DNA from: Lachnospiraceae bacterium
GTDB lineage: Bacteria; Bacillota; Clostridia; Lachnospirales; Lachnospiraceae
Assembly (NCBI GenBank): GCA_017622575.1
Contig: JAGAQU010000061.1
Location: 1 to 64,000, forward strand
Reading direction: 5' to 3'
Length of the DNA stretch: 64,000 bases
Positions 1 through 7,531 of this stretch are shown here, piece after piece (the stretch's first letter is position 1; the number at the start of each line of letters is the position of its first letter). The notes beneath the pieces are model-generated. The model did not search any database and was not told the DNA's origin. It saw nothing but the letters and a program-made list of their open reading frames with translations. The position numbers and the translations under genes are program-made.

Positions 1-139
1 AAGACTGATAAACAGCGGCTTTTACGATTTAGCCATAGCCTATCAGTCTGTGCACGTCAACTATTGAAAGCGCCGGATACGTGGACCGTATGTCCGGTGC
101 TGTGAGAGGACGGCGGTTAGTCGCCGCCTCCTACTCGAT
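1..139 (+). mobile_element. 3' end of a group II intron (domains V and VI)
   Basis: Only the tail of the intron lies in the window. Positions 69-101 fold as domain V: AGCGCCGGATACG pairs across a short loop with CGTATGTCCGGTGCT, and the catalytic AGC triad is at 69-71. Positions 104-135 fold as domain VI, with a GGCGG/CCGCC stem and an unpaired A near 133 as the likely branch point. The intron should end around 138-140 (CTCGATT). It sits just upstream of the intron ORF stop, as in most bacterial group II introns. The 3' junction is only about 20 bp from the cstA stop codon, so the intron occupies the place where the cstA terminator would be expected. Identity rests on the fold; the class cannot be set from this fragment. 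Confidence 0.85.
2..67 (+). CDS. ltrA: group II intron reverse transcriptase/maturase, C-terminal fragment
   Basis: The second forward frame is open from the window edge to TGA at 65-67 and encodes about 21 residues ending in AYQSVHVNY. The stop lies immediately before intron domain V, which is where an intron-encoded protein normally ends. The catalytic reverse transcriptase and maturase domains lie outside the window, so function is assigned from position and the intron RNA, not from motifs in the fragment. The gene is partial at its 5' end. Confidence 0.55.
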   Translation, partial: RLINSGFYDLAIAYQSVHVNY

Positions 140-160
140 TAGAAATCTTTCAATTTGTAA

Positions 161-1855
161 TTAATTCTGCTGTTTTGTGTCTGATTTCACGAAAAGCTTT
201 CTGATTCCCTGTACTGCTACAAGAACGCCAAGGATGAGAAGAAGCACGGCGAATATGAGCTGTAAAGTATTTCCGAGGCTTAAGCCGGTAGTGGCAAAAG
301 CTTTGGCCAATTTTATGATTGTCATAGACAAAGCTGTGAAAGTAACAGCCATCATAAATGCCATGGGAATCCAGAGCATACAGCCCTGACGTTTTGTCTT
401 TTTTAAGAATACGGCACAGGCAACCAGAGCAAGTACCGATAGCAACTGGTTTGCGGAACCAAACAGAGGCCATATCTCGGCATAGCCGACCTTTGCAAGC
501 AGATATGCAAGCACCAGTGTGATGGCTGTTGCAAAGTATTTGTTAGTTACTACCTTCAAAGCAGGACTCATATTTTCTTCGTCGACATCGTCATCCATAA
601 AGAACTCCTGGAAGGAAAGACGGCCTACACGGGCTACAGAGTCCAGGGAGGTAAGTGCAAATGCAGAAACAGCCAGATTGATAAGGGTAAATACCAACTC
701 ATGGGGCAGGCCTATGACAGACAGAAAGTTTGCGATTGCTCCGGCAAAGATCTGGGGCTGTGTGGTAAGACCCTGGGCGGCAGCTTCTCCTTTACCAAAG
801 GAAGCAACTGCAATCAGAGCGATAACTGCCAGCATACTTTCCATCAGCATGGCACCGAAGGAAACCGGCAGCATGTTTTTTTCATTTTTAACCTGCTTTG
901 AAGCAGTACCTGAGGATACCAGGGAATGGAATCCGGAAACGGCTCCGCAGGCAATAGTCACAAACAAAATCGGAAACAGATACTGACCGTCAACGGTAAA
1001 GCCGGTAAAAGCCTCCAGATTGCAGGAGGGGTTTGCGACAAATACACCGATCACTGCACCTGCAATCATAAAAATCAGCAGATAACTGTTCAGATAGTCA
1101 CGAGGCTGCAGCAATGCCCAGACAGGAACCACGCAGGCAATCATGATATAGGCAAAAATAATCAGGTGCCAAGTGCTTCGTTCCAGATAAATCGGGAATT
1201 TTAGACCAAGCGCAACAGCGGCAACCAGCATAGCGATTGCAATACCGGTATTGACCCATTTGTTCAGCTTTCCGTATTTTAGAATAAGCCCTAAACAAAC
1301 AGCTTCCAAAATAAATAACATTGAAGTGGTTGCTACGGCACCGTTTGCGGCTATAGTGGAAACCACACCGGCTTCGTCGGTGCTAAAACCATTAAAGGTT
1401 CCTGCTACTACATCTGCAAATGCGGCAACGACCAGAATACAGAACAGCCAGCAGAATAAAAGGAACAATTTTTTCCCTAATTTGCCGATATATTCTTCGA
1501 TGATATAACCGATGGTACGTCCTTTATTTTTCACGGAGGCATACATTGCGGCATAGTCCTGAACGGCGCCAAAGAACACACCGCCGATCAGGATCCATAA
1601 CAGAACCGGAAGCCAGCCGAAAATAGCTGCCTGAATCGGTCCGTTAATAGGACCTGCTCCTGCGATTGATGCAAATTGATGACCGAATACCACATTGGTA
1701 TCGGCAGGTACATAGTCGACTCCGTCTTCCAATTCATAAGAAGGAGTTTTGGCATTGGGGTCAATTCCCCATTTGTTTTGAAGGTAATGTCCGTACAGAA
1801 GATAGGCTCCTCCAAGTACAACAATGGCGATTACCATCATTAAGATTCCACTCAT
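161..1855 (-). CDS. cstA: CstA family carbon-starvation/pyruvate or peptide transporter
   Basis: A polytopic membrane protein of 564 residues with roughly 14-16 hydrophobic segments. The N-terminal half carries the CstA signature region (VVFGHQFASIAGAGPINGP, then GGVFFGAVQDYAAMYAS). The family includes E. coli CstA and BtsT, which import peptides or pyruvate; the substrate here is not known. I start at the ATG at 1855 because AAGGAAGG precedes it at a good distance; an upstream in-frame start would fall inside the T-box terminator. The gene is read leftward, alone, behind a T-box leader, which is unusual for this family and suggests control by tRNA charging. A group II intron sits about 20 bp beyond its stop. 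Confidence 0.9.
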   Translation of the reverse strand: MSGILMMVIAIVVLGGAYLLYGHYLQNKWGIDPNAKTPSYELEDGVDYVPADTNVVFGHQFASIAGAGPINGPIQAAIFGWLPVLLWILIGGVFFGAVQDYAAMYASVKNKGRTIGYIIEEYIGKLGKKLFLLFCWLFCILVVAAFADVVAGTFNGFSTDEAGVVSTIAANGAVATTSMLFILEAVCLGLILKYGKLNKWVNTGIAIAMLVAAVALGLKFPIYLERSTWHLIIFAYIMIACVVPVWALLQPRDYLNSYLLIFMIAGAVIGVFVANPSCNLEAFTGFTVDGQYLFPILFVTIACGAVSGFHSLVSSGTASKQVKNEKNMLPVSFGAMLMESMLAVIALIAVASFGKGEAAAQGLTTQPQIFAGAIANFLSVIGLPHELVFTLINLAVSAFALTSLDSVARVGRLSFQEFFMDDDVDEENMSPALKVVTNKYFATAITLVLAYLLAKVGYAEIWPLFGSANQLLSVLALVACAVFLKKTKRQGCMLWIPMAFMMAVTFTALSMTIIKLAKAFATTGLSLGNTLQLIFAVLLLILGVLVAVQGIRKLFVKSDTKQQN

Positions 1856-1890
1856 TGTTTTTCCTTCCTTTCTTTTTGTAAAAATATGTA

Positions 1891-2182
1891 TTAAAAAACG
1901 CCCCTGCAATCCCGAAGAATTGCAAGGGCGGAATTTTCCGTGGTACCACCTTGGTTGCTGCAAAACCTGCAGCCTCTCAGTACTGTCATCTCTTTTGATA
2001 ACAGTCTCTCCTGTAACGTGGAGAAAACGTCCCTGCCTACTGGCATTACTGTGTTCAGAAGGATGCTCCGGGGTGATGTCACATAAAAGACTTTCTACCG
2101 TTTTTCACCATATGACGGCTCTCTGTAATCAAGTTTCTTTTGGTGATGTGTCCCTTTCAATGCATTACTAACGTTTGAAGTT
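1891..2182 (-). promoter_or_regulatory. T-box tRNA-sensing leader of cstA
   Basis: Read on the minus strand, the canonical T-box sequence AAGGTGGTACCACGG lies at 1953-1939. It is followed by a strong terminator: GCCCTTGCAAT pairs with ATTGCAGGGGC and runs into TTTTTT (1929-1893). Upstream is a stem I with an AGAGAG element near 2123 and a GGTGAAA terminal-loop motif. A plausible promoter is TTGCAC (2217-2212), 17 nt before TAAAAC (2194-2189). The 3' side of the specifier loop reads ACATCA at 2079-2074; ATC (Ile) followed by A fits the usual layout, but ACA (Thr) is possible. T-boxes let uncharged tRNA bind and prevent termination, so cstA should rise when one amino acid is short. Confidence 0.9.
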
Positions 2183-2352
2183 GATTATGTTTTAACTCTT
2201 TTTTGGAGAATGTGCAAGAATTTTTTTGTATATATTTTCTGAAAAAATAAAATATTTTTTGTGCAAAATGCTAATGCGTGATTGGTATAAAATAGAATTA
2301 CAGAGTGAGGAAAAAGGAACCTCTCACCGAATGATAAAAGGAGTGTATGTAA

Positions 2353-3213
2353 ATGACAGAATATATGCCTTTTCTGACAATTATGCCGGCAGAAGAACTA
2401 CGTGAGAAGAAGGAAAACTTTTCCCATTATAAAGAGCTTTTACACAGCCTTGGCTCCATCCGGTATTGCAAAGCAGAAGTGTATCGGAATTGCATTTTGG
2501 GTACTTTGTGCATTCCACAGAAGAGCAAACAGAGGGGACCGCAAATCTCCTGTGGGTTTTATCTGACCGAGGAGAAGCTTATCCTGATTGAGGACATGGG
2601 GGACTTAAAGAGATGGATAGAAAAACAGATTGACAGATTTCAGGAACTGCAGACTTCGGAGCAGCTTTTTTTGGAACTGCTGGAACAACTGACGGAAAAT
2701 GATATTCTTTATCTGTCTCATTTGGAAAAAGAAATGGAAAAAGTGGAAGAGGAGTTGACAGAAGGCGTCACAGGCGACTTTTTTGCTTCCCTCACGAAGT
2801 TGCGTCAGAAACTTTCAGAGTTTAATGCTTATTATGCGCAGCTGTCCGCAATCGGGGCGTTGATCCAGTCTCATGACAGTAAGTCAATGATCGAAAGTGC
2901 CGAGCAGTGGGATAGATATGTACTTAGGATGGAACGACTGCAAAATCATGTACAGCTCCTTCGGGAAAATATTATTCAGCTTCGTGAATTGTATCAGTCT
3001 CAACAGGATGCACAGCAAAATAAGATAATGTGTATCTTGACGGTTGTCACTACTTTGTTTCTTCCGCTTACACTCCTGACCGGCTGGTATGGAATGAATT
3101 TCTCGTTTATGCCGGAATTAAATTGGAAATATGGATATCCTGCAGTGATTATTATTGCAGTTCTGATTGTGCTTTTGGAGATTAGATATTTTAAGAAGAA
3201 AAAGTTTTTTTAA
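2353..3213 (+). CDS. corA: CorA family divalent cation channel
   Basis: A 286-residue protein with a long helical, charged N-terminal cytoplasmic domain and two C-terminal membrane segments. The hallmark GMN motif is at residues 247-249, right after the first segment, and a basic tail (KKKK) ends the protein. This is the CorA/MRS2/ZntB superfamily, which forms pentamers that pass Mg2+ or other divalent metals. The N-terminal part is shorter and more divergent than classical CorA. The start ATG is preceded by AAAGGAG. It is a single-gene unit, followed by two terminator hairpins. Confidence 0.9.
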   Translation: MTEYMPFLTIMPAEELREKKENFSHYKELLHSLGSIRYCKAEVYRNCILGTLCIPQKSKQRGPQISCGFYLTEEKLILIEDMGDLKRWIEKQIDRFQELQTSEQLFLELLEQLTENDILYLSHLEKEMEKVEEELTEGVTGDFFASLTKLRQKLSEFNAYYAQLSAIGALIQSHDSKSMIESAEQWDRYVLRMERLQNHVQLLRENIIQLRELYQSQQDAQQNKIMCILTVVTTLFLPLTLLTGWYGMNFSFMPELNWKYGYPAVIIIAVLIVLLEIRYFKKKKFF

Positions 3214-3214
3214 G

Positions 3215-3240
3215 AAAAGTTGCGTGTAATGCAACTTTTA
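3215..3240 (+). terminator. hairpin after corA
   Basis: AAAAGTTGC (3215-3223) pairs perfectly with GCAACTTTT (3231-3239) two bases after the corA stop. The right arm supplies its own short T run. Confidence 0.6.
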
Positions 3241-3282
3241 TGAAATAAGTTGCATCATGCGCCATTGATAATAAGTGATAAG

Positions 3283-3322
3283 AGCAGTAAACTGGAAGTA
3301 GAATTTCGTTTACTGCTTTTTT
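3283..3322 (+). terminator. strong Rho-independent terminator upstream of the XRE gene
   Basis: A 10-bp perfect stem, AGCAGTAAAC (3283-3292) with GTTTACTGCT (3308-3317), is followed by a T run to 3322. It separates corA from the regulator-exporter operon. Because it lies only 40 bp before the XRE start, it could also act as an attenuator in that gene's leader. Confidence 0.75.
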
Positions 3323-3364
3323 GTACGCCCGGCGGCGCATGTTTTCAAAGGAGGAGGTAAGTTT

Positions 3365-4513
3365 ATGGATATTTCGGGAATCGGAGAAAACATACTGAAA
3401 TTGCGAAGAAGAAAGGGCATCACCCAGGAAGCGCTGGCAGAGTTTGTGGGTGTGACCAAGACCTCCGTCTCCAAGTGGGAGACGGGAACCACGCTGCCGG
3501 ATATTCAGATATTGCCGCTGCTTGCCTCCTATTTTGAGGTGTCGGTGGATGAGCTGATCGGCTACGTTCCCATGCTCAGCAAAGAGCAGATTAGCTTTCA
3601 GTATCACAGACTGGCGGAGAAATTTGCAGAAAAGCCCTTTGGTGAAGTGTTGGCGGAGTGTGAGAGCATGATAAGGAAATATTACGCCTGTTATCCTTTT
3701 CTGCAGCAGATGATCGTCCTTTTTATCAATCATGCGGGACTGGCGGACGGGGAGGAAAAGGAGAAAGCGATGAAGCTCTTTTTTGAGCTGTGTGAGCATA
3801 TTCTGAAAAACTGCCAGGACGTAGGAATCTGCAACAACGTGACTGCGCTGAAGGGAATGCTGAATCTTCAGCAGGGCAGGGCTGATCTGGTTATCGAAGA
3901 GCTGGAGGAAGAAACGCTGAATGTAAATCTGGTGGAGGATAAGGGAACGCTGCTCACCCTTGCCTATCTGATGGCGGGAAAGACGGAGCAGGCGGAAAAG
4001 GCGGCACAGATTGGTATGTACAGAAGCCTTATGGATCTGATCGGCTATGGCATGCATCTTCTGCAGGTAAAAGGAGCAGATGAAGCTTATGGGCTGAACA
4101 TCCTTGAGCGACTGGACTGTCTGATGGAAAGTTTTGAGATGATAGGCTTAAATCCCAACACCCTGGCAGGTTACGAATATCGTGCGGCACTGTTCCTTGC
4201 AGGGAAAAGGGCAGAGGCACAGAGCCCGGAAACGGCGGAATCCATGGAAGAAAAAGTGTTTGAAAGGATCGAAAATTATCTGAAGGCCTGCAGGCAATTG
4301 TTTGACGACGGAGTTACGCTTCATGGAGACAGCTTTTTTTCCCGGCTGGATGAATGGTTTGCCGGCCTGGAGCTGGGTACTTCGGGAGTGAGAAGTACAA
4401 GACAGGTAAAAGAAAGTGTATTGCAGGGACTTAAGCATCCCGTATTTGCCGGGTTAAAGGATCAGGACAGATTGCAGAACATGGAGGAGGATTATAAAAA
4501 TGCTTGTGATTAA
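3365..4513 (+). CDS. XRE family regulator with long helical C-terminal domain
   Basis: A 382-residue protein. Residues 1-65 are a Cro/C1-type helix-turn-helix (LRRRKGITQEALAEFVGV, then SVSKWETG). The remaining 310 residues are mostly helical and may form TPR-like repeats, as in peptide-sensing regulators, though I see no clear repeat unit. The start is preceded by AAAGGAGGAGG. The 3' end overlaps the ABC ATPase gene by 14 bp, so the three genes 3365-6687 should be translated together. The likely role is regulating its own operon and the exporter; the signal is unknown. Confidence 0.85.
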   Translation: MDISGIGENILKLRRRKGITQEALAEFVGVTKTSVSKWETGTTLPDIQILPLLASYFEVSVDELIGYVPMLSKEQISFQYHRLAEKFAEKPFGEVLAECESMIRKYYACYPFLQQMIVLFINHAGLADGEEKEKAMKLFFELCEHILKNCQDVGICNNVTALKGMLNLQQGRADLVIEELEEETLNVNLVEDKGTLLTLAYLMAGKTEQAEKAAQIGMYRSLMDLIGYGMHLLQVKGADEAYGLNILERLDCLMESFEMIGLNPNTLAGYEYRAALFLAGKRAEAQSPETAESMEEKVFERIENYLKACRQLFDDGVTLHGDSFFSRLDEWFAGLELGTSGVRSTRQVKESVLQGLKHPVFAGLKDQDRLQNMEEDYKNACD

Positions 4514-5219
4514 AAATATGTCTAAGACATATCAGGGAGGGAAAAAAGCGGTAGACGGGCTGTCACTTATGGTAAAGCCCGGAGATATTTACGGTTTTAT
4601 CGGGCATAACGGGGCAGGAAAGACAACCACCATCAAAGGGATTGTAGGAATTCATGATTTTGAGGGCGAGATTCTGGTTAATGGAATGGATGTCCGAAAG
4701 AATAGTCTGGAATGCAAAAAGATCATGGCCTATATTCCCGATAATCCGGATCTCTATGAATACCTGACGGGAATTCAGTATTTGAATTTTATCGCGGATA
4801 TTTATGAAATCTCAAGGGAATTGCGGGAAGAGAGGATTAAGAAAGAGGCAGAAGACCTCGGTATCTACTCTGCGCTTGGAGATCTGATCTCCACTTATTC
4901 CCACGGGATGAAGCAGAAGCTTGCCATTATCGGTGCGCTGATCCATGAGCCGAAGCTGTTGATTCTGGATGAACCATTTGTGGGTCTGGATCCTGAGGCA
5001 TCGCTGATCCTGAAGGAGAAGATGCATGGGCTCTGCGAAAAGGGCAGTTCCATTTTCTTTTCCACCCATGTGCTGGAGGTGGCGCAGAAGCTCTGCAACC
5101 GCATCGCCGTTATCTCCAAAGGAAAGCTTGTGGTGGAGGGAGATACAAAGGAACTGACAAAAGCCAAATCGCTGGAGGATGTATTTATGGAGGTGACCCA
5201 TCATGATAAGGCAGATTAA
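4500..5219 (+). CDS. ABC transporter ATP-binding protein (exporter type)
   Basis: A 239-residue ATPase of the CcmA/drug-exporter group. Walker A is GHNGAGKTT at residues 35-43, the signature region reads YSHGMKQKL, and Walker B is LLILDEPFVGLDP, followed by the switch histidine in FFSTHVLE. In the signature, SHGMKQ stands for the usual SGGMKQ, a common variant in this group. Start and stop overlap both neighbours (14 bp and 17 bp), so it is coupled to the regulator before it and the permease after it, with which it should form a transporter. Confidence 0.93.
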   Translation: MLVIKNMSKTYQGGKKAVDGLSLMVKPGDIYGFIGHNGAGKTTTIKGIVGIHDFEGEILVNGMDVRKNSLECKKIMAYIPDNPDLYEYLTGIQYLNFIADIYEISRELREERIKKEAEDLGIYSALGDLISTYSHGMKQKLAIIGALIHEPKLLILDEPFVGLDPEASLILKEKMHGLCEKGSSIFFSTHVLEVAQKLCNRIAVISKGKLVVEGDTKELTKAKSLEDVFMEVTHHDKAD

Positions 5220-6687
5220 GCTGTTGACGGGAGTGTCCCTTTGCAATCTGTTCGGCGTCAATGAGTTTCGTTATACGAAGGACAAAAAGAAAAAATCAAG
5301 ATATTATCTCATGAGCATACTTTGGGCGTTTCTTCTTGCCATGATAGTTATGTACATAGCCTCCTTAAGCTATGGTCTGTGTCATATGCAAATGGGAGAG
5401 CTGGTACCGGCTGTACTGTCCATGCTGGTAGCGGTGGTGGTGTTCCTTTTTACCATGTTTAAGGCAGGGCCGGTTCTGTTTGACAGGGCGGTTTATGAGC
5501 GTCAGATCACCCTTCCAGTCACGGTGAGGGCGGTGATCGTCAGCAGATTTCTGTCCATGTATCTCACCAACATGCTGATGGGATTTCTGGTGCTGCTTCC
5601 GGGAATGGCAGTGCAGGGACTCATGGAAGGACCCGGAGTTACCTATTATCTCTATGGGATCTTGGGAGGGCTTTTTCTGCCCTTGCTACCGCTGACTGCA
5701 GCCTCTGTCCTTGGAGCACTGGTTGCAGGGATCAGCAGCAGATGGAAAAAGAAAAACCTCGTGGCCATTGTACTCAGTATGTTGTTTGTCTGTGTAATCA
5801 TGATCGGAAGTGTGGGAATGTCGAGAATGGAGGAGACAGAGCTTGAGGAAATCTTCCTTCATATGGCAGAGCTGATGCGTTCTCAGGTGGGGAGCGTTTA
5901 TCCGCCGGCGTTATGGCTGTCAGAGGCCATGATCCTGGGAAAGGGCGGCAGGATGCTTTTATTCCTTGGAATTTCAATAGGTTTCTTTGTCCTGTTTTTG
6001 GAAATCCTTCGTCCTTTCTATGAAAAAATCTGCAGTCTCCTTGCTGCGAACGAAGCCGGGGGAAACTACCGTATGAAAGGTTTGTCTGCAAAATCAGTAA
6101 GACGAAGTATGGTGGAAAGAGAACTTCGCCACTATTTTTCCTCTACTGTGTATGTGACCAATACGCTGGTAGGGGAAGTGCTTATGGTGCTTACAGCCAT
6201 CGCAGTGGCTGTCATGGGAAAGGAAGCGATTGAAAATATGGTGGGAATGCCGGGAATTTTGGAGCGGGTACTTCCTGTCATGCTGGGCGCTTTAGTGGTC
6301 TTAACACCAACCTCATGCTGTTCTATTTCCATGGAGGGTCGGAACTGGTGGCTGATGCAGACGCTGCCGATAAAAGAAAAGGACATTTTGTTTAGCAAGG
6401 TGGCGGCCAATCTTGTGGTGGTAGCTCCCTTTTATCTGGTATCGGAGATCATTCTGATATTTGCGTTAAGGCCCGGTTTTATCAATATATTGTACTTCCT
6501 GATCGTGCCTGCACTCTATACACTGTTTGGTGCGGTGGCGGGAGTGCTGATCAACAGGAAGCTTCCGGTCTTTGACTGGGATAATGAAACCAGAGTGGTA
6601 AAGCAGAGTGCGTCCACTTTTCTTTTCATGCTGCTTGGCCTGATCGTGGGAATGGGGCCTCTTGCCCTTTTGATTTATTTTTATTAA
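5203..6687 (+). CDS. ABC-2 type exporter permease
   Basis: A 494-residue membrane protein with about 12 hydrophobic segments in two groups, separated by a cytoplasmic stretch around residues 285-310. It begins with a basic N-terminus (FRYTKDKKKK) before the first membrane segment. It overlaps the ATPase gene by 17 bp and is the obvious membrane partner. The sequence resembles large clostridial ABC-2 permeases whose substrates are unknown; lantibiotic or antimicrobial export is possible but unproven. Confidence 0.8.
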   Translation: MIRQIKLLTGVSLCNLFGVNEFRYTKDKKKKSRYYLMSILWAFLLAMIVMYIASLSYGLCHMQMGELVPAVLSMLVAVVVFLFTMFKAGPVLFDRAVYERQITLPVTVRAVIVSRFLSMYLTNMLMGFLVLLPGMAVQGLMEGPGVTYYLYGILGGLFLPLLPLTAASVLGALVAGISSRWKKKNLVAIVLSMLFVCVIMIGSVGMSRMEETELEEIFLHMAELMRSQVGSVYPPALWLSEAMILGKGGRMLLFLGISIGFFVLFLEILRPFYEKICSLLAANEAGGNYRMKGLSAKSVRRSMVERELRHYFSSTVYVTNTLVGEVLMVLTAIAVAVMGKEAIENMVGMPGILERVLPVMLGALVVLTPTSCCSISMEGRNWWLMQTLPIKEKDILFSKVAANLVVVAPFYLVSEIILIFALRPGFINILYFLIVPALYTLFGAVAGVLINRKLPVFDWDNETRVVKQSASTFLFMLLGLIVGMGPLALLIYFY

Positions 6688-6697
6688 ACCATAAACA

Positions 6698-6766
6698 GCA
6701 GACCTTCAGAGGCTGGGATTCAATTTCAAATTTCAGATTGCTGCCACAGTTGGGACATTCGTACAT
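6698..6766 (-). pseudogene. remnant of a zinc-ribbon protein gene
   Basis: Read leftward from ATG at 6766, with an AGGA upstream, the frame gives MYECPNCGSNLKFEIESQ and then PLKVC. This matches the start of the zinc-ribbon proteins common in Lachnospiraceae (CPNCG knuckle, then LKC). The second Cys-pair region is disrupted, and the frame then runs into the end of the ABC permease gene as nonsense. I read it as the surviving 5' end of a deleted gene. It is too short for certainty. Confidence 0.45.
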
Positions 6767-6892
6767 AGTGGATTCCTCGTTGATTATTTAGTAGTCTTAT
6801 TTTATAGTGAGAGAAGAGAAAAGTAAATAAAGGGAAATTATTTTGCCAAATGGTATATACTAAGGGTATTCCGTAACAGAAGGAGAGAAGAA

Positions 6893-7504
6893 ATGAAGAA
6901 AATGAATCAAAGAGTAACAGCAATGATCATGAGCATGGTACTTGTGCTTGCTCTTGCAGGCTGCGGAGCGGGGACGGAAGGAGATGCAAACGCATCGGAA
7001 AACCAGAATGCGGTACCACGGGTGGAAGTGGCGGACAGTGCAGAGGTTTTAAATAAGGTGTGGGACACCTACGGAGATGAGGAAAAATTCTTTGTCATGG
7101 GCGGCGATTTCGACAATCCCGTGGAGAATGCTGCCGGTATTTTCAGTATGGAGAATGCAGAAAACATGACCTATTCCCTTTACATTCCGGAGGACTGTGT
7201 GGAGCTGGTCGATGAGGCGGCTTCCATGATCCATGCCATGAACGCCAACACGTTTACCGGTGCGGCTTTTCATTTAAAGAATGCGGAGGATGCCGGGGTG
7301 CTGGCCGAGGCTTTGCGAGAGAACATTGCAAGTACACAGTGGCTTTGCGGCTTCCCGGATAAGATGGCAATCTACTCGATCAACGGTGGGGAGTATGTGG
7401 TCTCCACTTTCGGAAAGAATGAAGCGATGGATACTTTCAAGACAAAGCTTCTGGAAGTTTACGGGGAGAGTGCTGCTCTTCTGGTAGAGGAAAAGATCGT
7501 GTAA
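6893..7504 (+). CDS. DUF4358 domain lipoprotein
   Basis: A 203-residue secreted protein with a lipoprotein signal peptide: basic start, hydrophobic core, lipobox LAGC with the lipidated Cys at residue 24. The mature part (about 30-200) matches the DUF4358 family of clostridial lipoproteins, with the FFVMGGD and YSLYIPED stretches as landmarks. Function is unknown. DUF4358 genes recur next to MBOAT and DHHW genes, as here, which suggests a shared task at the outer face of the membrane. A good ribosome site (AAGGAGAG) precedes the ATG. The gap to the next gene is 27 bp. Confidence 0.85.
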   Translation: MKKMNQRVTAMIMSMVLVLALAGCGAGTEGDANASENQNAVPRVEVADSAEVLNKVWDTYGDEEKFFVMGGDFDNPVENAAGIFSMENAENMTYSLYIPEDCVELVDEAASMIHAMNANTFTGAAFHLKNAEDAGVLAEALRENIASTQWLCGFPDKMAIYSINGGEYVVSTFGKNEAMDTFKTKLLEVYGESAALLVEEKIV

Positions 7505-7531
7505 ATCTGTCCGGTAGAACTGAGGTAGGAC

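Noticed and set aside
1856..1963. A 36-residue N-terminal extension of CstA
   Set aside because: The extension is the T-box terminator read as protein; the ATG at 1855 has a strong ribosome site.
6726..6923. A 65-codon hydrophobic frame on the minus strand
   Set aside because: It is antisense to the start of the lipoprotein gene and its upstream region and is compositional; the zinc-ribbon remnant is in another frame.
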